Below are positions 44,455 to 55,105 of a DNA stretch of 64,000 nucleotides, in pieces (the stretch's first letter is position 1; the number at the start of each line of letters is the position of its first letter). Both the position numbers and the translations under genes were made by a program. Location of the stretch: positions 1 through 64,000 of the forward strand of contig CAVUOB010000005.1 in NCBI GenBank assembly GCA_963743035.1, in the 5' to 3' direction. The notes beneath the pieces were generated by a model. The model was not told the DNA's origin. It was given only the letters and a program-made list of their open reading frames with translations, and did no database searches. Origin of the DNA: PALSA-911 sp963743035 (GTDB taxonomy: Bacteria > Pseudomonadota > Alphaproteobacteria > Acetobacterales > Acetobacteraceae).

Positions 44455-45898
44455 CAGGCTGTCGGGTTCACGTGTTCGCTGAGCGTCAACGGCATGTCTT
44501 GTGTCCTTCAGGCGGCCGTGAGGCGGTGTAGCCGCCTGCAATTGTAAGCCAGGGCGGTCAAGGTCCACTCGGTGGCGACGTTTTGGATGCCGCGCAGGCG
44601 GAAGCGGACGAAGCCCATGGCACTTTTGATGATGCCGAACACCGGTTCCACGGTCTGCTTGCGCTTGCGGTAGAGGGTCTTGGCAGCGTCGGTCTGCAAC
44701 TTGGCCTTCATGGCGAGACGCCATGGCTCGGTGATCCGCCGCGGTGCCTTTGCCTTCGGTGGCGGGCGGAAGTCGTAGGGCCGGTGCGGCTGGGTGCGTC
44801 CGATTGCCACCAGCGGCTCGATCCCGCGCACTTGCAAGGCTGCTACCGCTGGATCGCTGGCAAACCCGGCATCGGCCAACACCACTTTGGGCAGTCCGAT
44901 GGTCTGCTCCATGGCCAGGATGGTGGCGGCAAAGCTCGGCGCGTCGGAGGGGCTGGCGGTCAGGTTGGTGGCCAGGATCAGTTGCGCGCCGTCGGCGCAG
45001 ACCACCGCCTGTGCATTGTAGGCCTGGCGATACTCATGCGCATCCGAGCGGCGCATCAGCGCGCTGTCCGGGTCGGTCAGGTTGCTCTGGCGCTCGGGCG
45101 GCGGGTCATCATCCGGCGGTACCGGCGGACGGCCACGCCGCCCCAGCTTCGCGTCATAGGCGGCCTTCTTGGCCTCGTAGGCCGGCCGGACCGCTGCGGC
45201 CTGCTCGCGCGCCTCGGCCTCCAGCCGGGCGCAGGCCGCATCGAGCTTCGCCTTCAGCGTCTCGCGCCGGGCGATCTCGGCCGGCAGCGCCTGGGGATCA
45301 ATATCCTGTGTATCCGCTGCCTCGGCCTGGGCCGTCAGGGCGGCGATGTCGGCCGCCAGCTTGGCCCGCAGAGCCTGCGCGCGGTCATAGCGCACCGAGC
45401 GGATCTTCGAGGCATTCGCGTCCAGCTTGGTGCCGTCGATCGATACCACGCCGACCCGCAGCAGGCCGGTCTCGCGCGCCAGCAGCAGCACCTGCAGGAA
45501 CGCCGCCTCGAACGCCGCCTTGTTGGTGCGCCGGAAGGCCGCGATCGTGTCATGGTCCGGATGGGTGTTGGCGGCCACGAAGCGCACGCCGATGTCGCGA
45601 TGCGTCGCCCGCTCGATCCGCCGCGACGAGAACGTCCCGTTGGCATAGCAGTAGATCAGCAGCGCCAGCATCAGCCGCGGATGATATTGCGGCTTGCCCC
45701 CAGCCTGCTCGTTCACCTTGAAGGCCGACAGCGCAACCCGCTCCACCGCCGCAACCACGAAGTGCGCCAGGTCATCCGCTGGCAGCCAGTCCTTCAGGTC
45801 AGGCGGCAGAAGGAAAGCTTGTCTGCGGTCATACGGAACAAAGGTCGCCATAACCGCAGTTTGACGCCTTTTGCGCCGTTCGGGAATCCGACAGCCTG
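44455..45898 (-). mobile_element. IS1182-family element
   Basis: A 1444-bp element with terminal inverted repeats CAGGCTGTCGG (left) and CCGACAGCCTG (right), flanked on both sides by CTAG (44451-44454 and 45899-45902), a 4-bp target duplication. The CTAG on the left uses the last base of IS630 copy 2 plus its TA, so IS1182 inserted after IS630. Confidence 0.85.
44508..45851 (-). CDS. IS1182-family transposase
   Basis: 447 residues from MATFVPYDRRQAFLLPPDLK. DDE-type with VGVVSIDGTKLDANASK (first Asp), VVLADAGFASD (second Asp) and KQTVEPVFGIIKSAMGF (Glu). The N-terminal block FKVNEQAGGKPQYHPRLML and SSRRIERATHRDIGVRF is family-typical. The middle has a long Ala/Glu helical insert. No frame breaks are seen. 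A longer frame to 46022 runs into the next element and is not used. Confidence 0.85.
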   Translation of the reverse strand: MATFVPYDRRQAFLLPPDLKDWLPADDLAHFVVAAVERVALSAFKVNEQAGGKPQYHPRLMLALLIYCYANGTFSSRRIERATHRDIGVRFVAANTHPDHDTIAAFRRTNKAAFEAAFLQVLLLARETGLLRVGVVSIDGTKLDANASKIRSVRYDRAQALRAKLAADIAALTAQAEAADTQDIDPQALPAEIARRETLKAKLDAACARLEAEAREQAAAVRPAYEAKKAAYDAKLGRRGRPPVPPDDDPPPERQSNLTDPDSALMRRSDAHEYRQAYNAQAVVCADGAQLILATNLTASPSDAPSFAATILAMEQTIGLPKVVLADAGFASDPAVAALQVRGIEPLVAIGRTQPHRPYDFRPPPKAKAPRRITEPWRLAMKAKLQTDAAKTLYRKRKQTVEPVFGIIKSAMGFVRFRLRGIQNVATEWTLTALAYNCRRLHRLTAA

Positions 45899-45901
45899 CT
45901 A

Positions 45902-46550
45902 GAGTGCCTTTCAAAACCGCCCCTGAAGAGCCCTGAAGCAAACGATGGAGCATGCGAGAGCGGTGAAGGCATAGTGGATGACGGCGTCGTTTGCCAGCCA
46001 CCGCGGGGACGGTATCGAGCAACAGCTCGAATGGGACGCTGTCGTTGACGTTGGCGCCGGTCAGGATGAAGCCGAGCGGAATGCCGCGCCGGTCGGTGAT
46101 CAGGTGGCGCTTGGTGCCGGGTCGGCCGCGGTCGGTCGGGTTCGGACCTGTCGTTTCGCCCCCCTTTTTGCCGCGACCGACGCGCTGTCGATGCAGGCCC
46201 GGCTCCAGTCGATGCGATCCGCCTCATGCAGGCGATTGAGCAGTTCCCGATGCAACCGGTCCCACAGACCCGCCTGCTGCCAGTCGCGCAGCCGCCGCCA
46301 ACAGGTCACGCCGGAGCCGCACCCCAACTCCAGCGGCAGCATCTCCCATCCGATCCCCGTGCGCAGCACGAACAAGATCCCGGTCAGAGCCGCACGAGCC
46401 GGCACCCGGGGACGGCCGCCTTGCGGCTTCGGCCGATCAGGCGGCAGCAACGGGGATAGCAAGGACCACAGTTCGTCAGGCAGAAGGGGACAGCGCATCC
46501 CTCCTCATAAATCATTCCAATTCAACGTACAAGGGTTTTGAAAGGCGCTC
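45902..46550 (-). mobile_element. IS5-family element with internal deletion
   Basis: Ends GAGTGCCTTTCAAAACC (left) and inverted GAGCGCCTTTCAAAACC (right), bounded by TA/TTA. At 649 bp it is shorter than a complete element. The transposase (start ATG 46498) reads MRCPLLPDELWSLLSPLLPP, GGRPRVPARAALTGI and DSASVAAKRG, changes frame near 46120, reaches PFELLLDTVPAVAGK, and then jumps to C-terminal residues (ALACSIVCFRALQGRF). A central segment is missing. It interrupts the HEPN-like gene to its right. Confidence 0.75.
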
Positions 46551-47376
46551 TTAGGCGACTTCAACGCCAAGTCCCGAATTACTCGGGCCTCGTAGTGGTT
46601 GAATTCGTAATCAAACATAGCATCACGCCTGTCCTCATGCGGGCGGAACCGTGTGCTGTGAACGGCCAGATTTCGGCGGCGCGTCAACCATTTGAAGCCA
46701 CTGGGCTTCCCCGAGTTAACGTATTCGACCAAGCCTTTGAAGTTTTGATCGGCGGCAATTTCTGGGTATGTCAGCGCGAAGTTCTTCTTGATCCGTTCGA
46801 GGACGGCAGGAAACCCATCGCGTTCGTATTGCCTGATGTTAAAAAATACGAAGTCGAGCAGCTGTCCTACGCGGTCCCAAAAAGAAATCAGCCTGATGGT
46901 CGCGATTTCGAGTGCGTCCCAAAAGGATGCAGCGAGGGCTGGGATGTAAGCATCTGCCTTCTCCTGTGTCATTTCGACCCAGAACTCGGGTCGAGTGCGA
47001 AGGCACTCCAGGCCAATATAATACATGTGCACACGACAAACTGACTTGCGGACAACGTGGAACGATTGAGAAAGCTCGTTGGTAATGTCGATATGGTATG
47101 TCCGCAGCCGCTCCGGCTCTTGCGTCTTCCCGCGCTTGACGATGATGAGCCTCTCCGAACTGGCGTAACGATCGACGAACACGCGGTCGATGTATCGCTT
47201 AAGTTCCTCGGCTTCCTCGGGGCTGGAATAAATGTGGGCAGGGGGGGATCTAGAATCTCCTCGGCCTTGCTGATCAAAACCGGCTCGTCTACAGCGAATG
47301 ACAGGATGCGCGAGACAGTCTCGGCCTGATCATTAATCGAACAATCATTTTCGTCATCGTTGAGGTCGTCAGCCAT
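46551..47376 (-). pseudogene. HEPN-like protein, frameshifted and cut by IS5
   Basis: Start ATG 47376 (MADDLNDDENDCSINDQAET). At a C7 run (about 47246-47252 on the plus strand as G7) the frame breaks and continues as EEAEELKRYIDRVF. Later come VCRVHMYYIGLECL, FWDALEIATIRLISFWDRVG and RRRNLAVHSTRF. RNLAVH fits the R-x4-H motif of HEPN RNases, and the helical layout is like the Cthe_2314 group. The 3' end is replaced by the IS5 end at 46551. GC is clearly lower than in neighbouring genes, suggesting transfer. HEPN genes are often toxins or defence nucleases; that is inference. Confidence 0.6.
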
Positions 47377-47720
47377 ACCTAGAGGCTATGCGGTCCAGCG
47401 CGAAGTGCCAAGAGTAGTAGGCCGTCCGCACGGGACTGTCCTCAACCGCCTCGTCTTCCTGGCGGCGAATGACCGGTTCCGCACATGGCCGCCGGGAGCC
47501 GGACCAGCAGGAAGCCAACCGTCACGGTCGCCCTGATCCCGACCGGGAATGTCCGGTTGTGGCGAGCGCAATGCGGCGGCCAACTGGCCGGACTGGCGCG
47601 CAATGCTGTCCAACCGCTCTTCGGCTCAAACTGGCCGGGAGCGGAATGGCTGTTTGAGGCGATCCAAGCGCATCAACCAGACGTTCGTCCCGGAATCACT
47701 ATCCGCAGAAGCCGACCCAA
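47377..47720. other. Gap upstream of irr
   Basis: A 344-bp stretch with no recognised gene. A 110-codon frame on the plus strand (from 47485) lacks a start signal and family resemblance. The promoter of the irr-rubrerythrin-katG cluster is expected at its right end, but the irr start is itself uncertain. Confidence 0.35.
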
Positions 47721-48248
47721 GTGGGATGCCAGCGGGGCTGGGGCGCGCGCCTTGCGCCTTGGCGCGCGGATAGTTCAAGAGAAGCTCCCAGGGCACGCAC
47801 GCGCCAATGGCCACTGACTGCGTCACGCCCATTCACCAACGCCCCTGAACTGCTGCGCGCGGCGCATTTGCGGCCGACCCGGCAGAGCCTGGCGTTGGCT
47901 CGGCTTCTGTTCGAGCAGGGTGATCGGCACGTCACCGCCGACCAGCTGCACGGCGAAGCGATCGGGGCCGCGGTCCGGGTGGCGCTCGCGACGGTCTACA
48001 ATACGCTGAACCAGTTCGTTGAGGCAGGGCTGCTGCGCGAGGTTATGGTGAATTCCGGCAGCTCCTATTTCGACACCAACATCAGTGACCATCATCACTT
48101 CCTTTTCGAGGATACCGGCTGGCTGCTCGACATCCCGGGCGAGAATATTGCCCTCTCCTGCCTGCTGAAGCCCCCCGTGGGCACCGCCATCCGCCGCATC
48201 GACGCGATGATTCGCGTCGTCCGGGACCCGGCTCCGGCCGCAGACTAG
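47721..48248 (+). CDS. irr: Fur-family regulator, Irr type
   Basis: The core, about residues 40-175, matches Irr/Fur: LRPTRQSLALARLLFEQGDR, HVTADQLHGEA, VALATVYNTLNQFVEAGLLREV (recognition helix) and SSYFDTNISDHHHFLFED with the His triplet. The N-terminal heme-regulatory GCPWHD motif of Bradyrhizobium Irr is absent. The frame is open to 47721 but the first 35 residues look like non-coding sequence; the real start may be a non-ATG codon near 47811. It is followed by rubrerythrin and katG, so iron- or peroxide-responsive control of them is likely. Confidence 0.75.
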   Translation: MGCQRGWGARLAPWRADSSREAPRARTRQWPLTASRPFTNAPELLRAAHLRPTRQSLALARLLFEQGDRHVTADQLHGEAIGAAVRVALATVYNTLNQFVEAGLLREVMVNSGSSYFDTNISDHHHFLFEDTGWLLDIPGENIALSCLLKPPVGTAIRRIDAMIRVVRDPAPAAD

Positions 48249-48337
48249 AAATTTTCTAAGCTGTATTGATCCCCGGATCCGGCGGGGGCATAGGTACGCG
48301 CATCACGTCGGTTTTTTGACCAAGCTGAGGAGGGGAC

Positions 48338-48754
48338 ATGCCTTCTCTCAAGGGATCCGAGACCGAGCAGAACCTGAAGGACGCGTTTGCCGGCGCGAGC
48401 CGGGCGAACTGCCGCTATCGCAGGCTTGCCCAGAAGGCCGACGTCGAGGGCTTCACCGATGTCGCCGCCATGTTTCGCGCGACCGCCGAGGGCGAGACCG
48501 GGCAAGCGCAGGGCCATCTCAACTATCTCGAGGAAGGGGACGAACCAGCGACCGGGAAGCCGATGGGTCGGACTCGCGACAACCTCAAGGCGGCGATCGC
48601 CAGAGAGACCCACGAATACACCGACATGTATCCGCGCATGGCCCGGGCCGCCCGCGAGGAGGGCTTCGACGAGATCGCCGACTGGTTCGAGACGCTCGCC
48701 AAGGCCGGGAAGGCGCATGCCGGCCGCTTCCAACGGGCGCTGAACTGGTTTTGA
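48338..48754 (+). CDS. Rubrerythrin-like protein lacking di-iron ligands
   Basis: A 138-residue rubrerythrin-fold protein close in overall sequence to the short alphaproteobacterial type. However, conserved ligand positions are changed: the usual AGESQAN is AGASRAN (Glu to Ala), the GETGHAHGH is GETGQAQGH (His to Gln), and AKAEKSHAGRF is AKAGKAHAGRF (Glu to Gly). The other Glu residues (EGET, ETHEYTDMY) remain. It probably cannot hold a normal di-iron centre. Start ATG 48338 follows GAGGAGGGG. It lies between irr and katG, where an active rubrerythrin would reduce peroxide. Confidence 0.8.
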   Translation: MPSLKGSETEQNLKDAFAGASRANCRYRRLAQKADVEGFTDVAAMFRATAEGETGQAQGHLNYLEEGDEPATGKPMGRTRDNLKAAIARETHEYTDMYPRMARAAREEGFDEIADWFETLAKAGKAHAGRFQRALNWF

Positions 48755-48809
48755 ACTAATCGTGCCATACGACCGATTCGAAGAAAACAGGGCCCGATCG
48801 GAGGAAAAG

Positions 48810-51014
<2,205 letters not shown>

Positions 51015-51045
51015 TTTCCGGCAAAGGGTTCTCGAAGACTGCTAA

Positions 51046-51076
51046 GGCCACGCCGCGCTATCCATGCGGCGTGGCC
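51046..51076 (+). terminator. Perfect hairpin after katG
   Basis: An 11-bp perfect stem (GGCCACGCCGC with GCGGCGTGGCC) around a 9-nt loop lies 32 bp after the katG stop. No T run follows, so termination may be weak or assisted, but position and stem strength suggest a terminator or mRNA 3'-end structure. Confidence 0.65.
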
Positions 51077-51491
51077 TGGATTGATGTGCGAGACGGCGTC
51101 AAAAAGCTTGCTGTGCGGACGTCCATGCCCGCTGGTAGCCGTGATGCCGTCATCTTTACGGTCCTGCTCTGTGTCTAGCGAAGAGGGGTGGCCAAGACCC
51201 AGTGCCCAGTTTGACCCTGGTTGGGTCGCCTAACCTAAGGTTCGGTCGTGTCCGGCCAGTTCAACATAGTTCGGTAAAGATGGTAGCGCGCTCTCTCGCG
51301 ATTTGAACCTCCGCCGCGCGTGCGAATGACCGCTATTGGAAATTGGCAGCGATCGACGTAACGGCCATCACGGGCGCAAACCAGCCGTCAAGGGGGCGGC
51401 TGTCCTCCGCCCGGTTTCGACCAACAAGCTGCATAAGTCGTCCTTGATAGGAATAGGAACCCCTGCTCAGCAATTCATGCAGTCCGGAATT
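51077..51491. other. Gap between katG and the parB module
   Basis: A 415-bp stretch with no recognised gene; a 69-codon frame from 51336 has no supporting signal. Base composition is mixed, as expected at a junction of different acquired segments. Confidence 0.4.
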
Positions 51492-51896
51492 TCAGAGCAT
51501 CACTTGATGCCGATGGCCCCCCAGCGTCATAGGCAGTGTCAGTAGTCGCTCCAGTCGCCCAATGTCGCTGAGCAGCCGACGCGTTTCGGGCATGAAGTCC
51601 GGCTCAAGGCGCTTTGCCACTGCGAGATAGCGGTGCCAGGTCGGCTGATCCCAGGTTTCGCGGTCGTCGATGCGAACGCCACGAGCGGCGCCGCGGAGGG
51701 CGGCGGTTTCGCAGATGGTGACCAAGGCCGCCTCCAGCTCCTCGAATCTCTGCCGGCGGCTGGCGATGCCGGACTGAATGAGGCCGCGATCGAGACGTCG
51801 AGGCAGTGTTCCTGGCGCAGGCGAGCGTGGTTGTGGCGCGCTGAGCATAGGCGGGCGCACGGTCGGGCCGGCGCGCCCTGGCGTGAGGTGGGTCAT
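51492..51896 (-). CDS. Hypothetical protein next to parB
   Basis: A 134-residue basic protein with predicted helices (RQRFEELEAALVTICETAAL, RYLAVAKRLEPDF, ETRRLLSDIGRLERLLTLP). It has a Pro-rich N terminus. I do not recognise it. AGGA precedes the ATG. It follows the ParB-like gene on the same strand and may belong to the same plasmid or ICE module. Confidence 0.5.
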   Translation of the reverse strand: MTHLTPGRAGPTVRPPMLSAPQPRSPAPGTLPRRLDRGLIQSGIASRRQRFEELEAALVTICETAALRGAARGVRIDDRETWDQPTWHRYLAVAKRLEPDFMPETRRLLSDIGRLERLLTLPMTLGGHRHQVML

Positions 51897-52026
51897 GACG
51901 AGGTCCTGGTTCGGGAAAGCGGGCCCGCCGCGGACACCGGAGCGGGCCGTGTTCGATCAGTCGGCGGCGTCCCCGAAGCCTGCATCGGCCGGATCGCACG
52001 CGTTGCCGATCCCGGGATGAAACCCA

Positions 52027-53526
52027 TCACGTTCGTTGCCTCTTTCCCCCGTCAGTCCACCCCCCCTCTTCCGCGCCGTCGTCGTCAGTCGAGCCGCTCC
52101 ATCCAGCACCCGGCACGTAGCGGCGTGGCTCGGATGCCTTGGCCTTGGACAGGTCATCCTCGGTCAGCTTGAACAGGGCGCCCGGGTAGACGTGGAGGCC
52201 ATCCTTGAACCGCTCGACCAACTGCGCACCCGTGTCCTTCCCGCGAGCCTCGACACGAACACCTTCCGCCACCGCCGCTTTCTCGATGCCGGCCTTGGAG
52301 AGGCAGGACAAAAACTCCTCCGTCGCCATGTTGGGCAGGCAGAGCGATGCGCCGATCGTGTCGCCGGCGATGCGGGCGACGACGCCGCTGTCGGACATGT
52401 TCTCCCGGCAGGAGAGCACACCCGCCAGCATGTCGCGGGCCGCGCGGCGCAGAACGTCGTGGTCCGCGGTCAGAACGCCGTCCTCGGTGATCGTCGTGCA
52501 GATCACGCGCCGCTCGTAAGCGCCCTTATCGGAGCCGCTTTGGACGGCGACGTTCCTGCCGCCCAAAGCCAGGATCAACAGGGCCAGCAGCGTGTGGTCG
52601 TCGATTACCGCCTCCCGCAGCGCCTGGTGCAGCGCGTCGGTGTGGAGATCGCCGATGAACGCGGTCCCCTTCTGGGTCACGTCCGGCCGGGAGCGCGACG
52701 GCTGGGTACCGCCCGGACTGTCGGCGGGCACGCTGCCCTTGGTGGATTTGGCGGGCTTCTTCGGCTCGGGCATCCGGTAGACGATCGTCCTCACCTCACC
52801 GGAGTTCGGATCGAGATAGTGGCCGATATGGTCATGCTTGCCCGGCTTACCGTGGACATGCTCGGCCTTCTTCGGCAGCTGGTGACGACCGTATTCGTCG
52901 GTCTGCAGCAGGATGCCGCGCTCCGGCAGGCTGTTCTGCAGCCACTCCTGCTGCGCGCCGAAGAAGGCCTCGACGTTGGTGGTGTAGCGGCCGTCCTCGC
53001 CGGCCGGCGCGAACAGATCGTCCTCCCAGACGATGCCATAGGCCCGCGCCAGATCTTCATCGAACTTCGCGGCAGCGAACGGCATGCGGCGCTTGGAAAG
53101 AGCGCGGGCCACGTCGTACCATTGGACGTCATGGCCTTTCTTCGGCTTGCACTTCTTCCAGACCTGCGCCTGCTCCTCGCGCGATGCGCTGGCGATGGTG
53201 CGCAATTGCTCCTCGTTCGGCATGCTGCCGCCGGCCATGAAGTCCAGCGTCGCCGGATGCAGATTGGCCAGCAGCTTGAGGCGGCGAATGGTGCGCGACG
53301 GTAACGCAAGCGCCGCGGCGATCGCCTGCTCGTTCCATCCCTGCGTTTCGAGCGCTTCCGTGGCCCGCCAGATGTCCACGCTGGTCATGGAGGCACGGAT
53401 CAGGTTTTCGGACACCGACCGCATGGCATCGGCCGTCTCATCCGCATCGCAGACCAGCACGTCGATCTGAGCGAGATCAGCGGCGACGGCCGCCTTGGCG
53501 CGGCGGCCTCCCGCGACGATCACGAG
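52027..53526 (-). pseudogene. ParB/RepB/Spo0J-type protein missing its N terminus
   Basis: The ParB-like part starts at LVIVAGGRRAKAAVAADLAQ, followed by VRSENLIRAS-like box (MRSVSENLIRASMTSVDIW) and a helix-turn-helix (WNEQAIAAALALPSRTIRRL); a long C-terminal region follows to 52027. The N-terminal part of the ParB domain is gone. Instead the frame runs without a stop into an IS5-type transposase remnant (53527-53710), giving a chimeric frame of 559 codons from a TTG at 53706. Plasmids and ICEs carry such large ParB proteins. Confidence 0.75.
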
Positions 53527-53710
53527 GCGACCCTCGGTCCGCGACCGTAACGCGTCTCCGATCACGCGTTTGTATCTGCCGATCGCCGCCTCGACTTTCG
53601 CACGAACATTATAGCCGCGGGATTTTTGCCGATCCATATCGACGTCTTTTTCGGTCAGTTCGATGGCGACGATCTCACCGCTCCCGGCATCGATGCCTAT
53701 ATGCAACTTA
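53527..53710 (-). pseudogene. Distal fragment of an IS5/IS903-type transposase
   Basis: Residues KLHIGIDAGSGEIVAIELTE then KDVD, followed after a deletion by RQKSRGYNVRAKVEAAIGRY and KRVIGDALRSRTEGR, are typical of the catalytic second half of this transposase group. The fragment is fused in frame to ParB. Its missing first half lies at 59005-59481 on the same strand, ending RRRSWR, which continues directly into KLHIG. Confidence 0.7.
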
Positions 53711-53799
53711 TACCCACGCTCCGAGAGGGTGACTCGTATGTGATTCCCCGACGCGGGGTTGATGTGATTCTCTGACTGGCGAACGAATGGGGATTCGCC

Positions 53800-54863
53800 A
53801 TGCCGCTTCCTCTTCGGGCTGATTTTGACGCTCCTGCGCTACGCGCGGCGGCACGACGAAGCAGGAACGCGGCGCAGGCCCGTCGCCTTCTGGCGCTTGC
53901 CGCGGTCTACGATGGTGCGACGCGCACCGAAGCCGCGAGGATTGGTGGTGTCACGCTGCAGATCGTCCGCGATTGGGTGCTGAAGTTCAATGCCGCCGGT
54001 CCTGACGGTCTGGTCGATCGCAAGGCGCCTGGCCAGCCGTCGCGGCTGAACGACATGCACCGCGCGGCGCTGGCCGCGATGATCGAGAACGGGCCGATCC
54101 CGGCCGCGCACGGCGTTGTGCCCTGGCGGGTCGTCGATCTGTGCCAGTGGGTCTGGGAAGAGTTTCGGGTCAGCATCGCGCGGCAGACCTTGAGCCGCAA
54201 ACTGCGGGCAATGGGCTACCGCAAGTTGTCAGCCCGACCGCGCCATCACGCCCAGGCCGAAGGCGCGATTGAGGCTTTTAAAAAGGTCTCCCCGCCCGTC
54301 TGGACGCGATCGCGCAGGACAAGGGCGTCGCGCCCGGCGACATAGAGGTCTGGTTCGGCGACGAGGCCCGCATCGGCCAGAAGAACAAGCTCACCCGCCG
54401 CTGGGCGCGGCGAGGAACCCGGCCCCCCGCTCCGCTCGACCAGCGCACCGCCTCAACCTACATCTTCGGCGCCATCTGCCCGCAGCAAGGCAAGGCGGTC
54501 GGGTTGATCCTGCCCTGGTGCAACACGGCAGCGATGAGCTTGCACCTGGCGGCCATTTCAGCCGATGTCGCTCCGGGACGCCATGCGGCGCTATTGCTCG
54601 ACCAGGCCGGGTGGCACCTTTCGGCGCAGCTCGCCGTGCCAGACAACATCACCATCGTGCCGCTGCCAGCGAAGTGCCCCGAACTCAACCCGCAGGAGAA
54701 CATCTGGCAATTCATGCGCGACAACTGGCTGTCCAATCGCGTCTGTCTCAACGCCGACGATCTCGTCGACCACTGCTGTGACGCATGGAACAAACTCGAA
54801 GCCCAGCCGTGGCGCATCATGTCAATGGTCACGTCCGTCAATGTGGTGGAAATAGCGGTGTAG
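53800..54863 (+). CDS. IS630-type transposase with -1 frameshift
   Basis: orfA from ATG 53800 gives the helix-turn-helix half (RLLALAAVYDGATRTEAARI, ARQTLSRKLRAMGYRKL). At AAAAAG (54280-54285) a -1 shift leads into the DDE half: IEVWFGDEARIGQKNKLTRR, HAALLLDQAGWHLSA and VPLPAKCPELNPQENIWQFM. A single -1 shift restores one protein of about 354 residues. The last codons read into the IS256 left end (the TAG lies in the IS256 repeat), so the extreme C terminus is altered. It is unrelated at sequence level to the paired IS630 copies. Its own terminal repeats were not found. Confidence 0.75.
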
Positions 54864-55105
54864 ATTGAGGTGGCCATGGATCACGCCGCTACGGTGGCGA
54901 TTTGGGTAGGCCCGGCGTCGAGCAGTGGCGGTGTCAGTTCAGCCATGGCCTCGGTCTGCATGTAGCGGTTCTGGAGTTGCCATTCGTCGTTGGCCTCCAG
55001 CAGCACGGCGCCGATCAGACGGACGATGGCGCTCTCGTTGGGGAAGATACCGACGACATCGGCGCGCCGCTTCACTTCCTTATTCAGGCGCTCCAGGGGA
55101 TTGGT

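Noticed and set aside
47485..47817. A 110-codon plus-strand frame before irr
   Set aside because: No start signal, no recognised domain and partial overlap with the irr frame.
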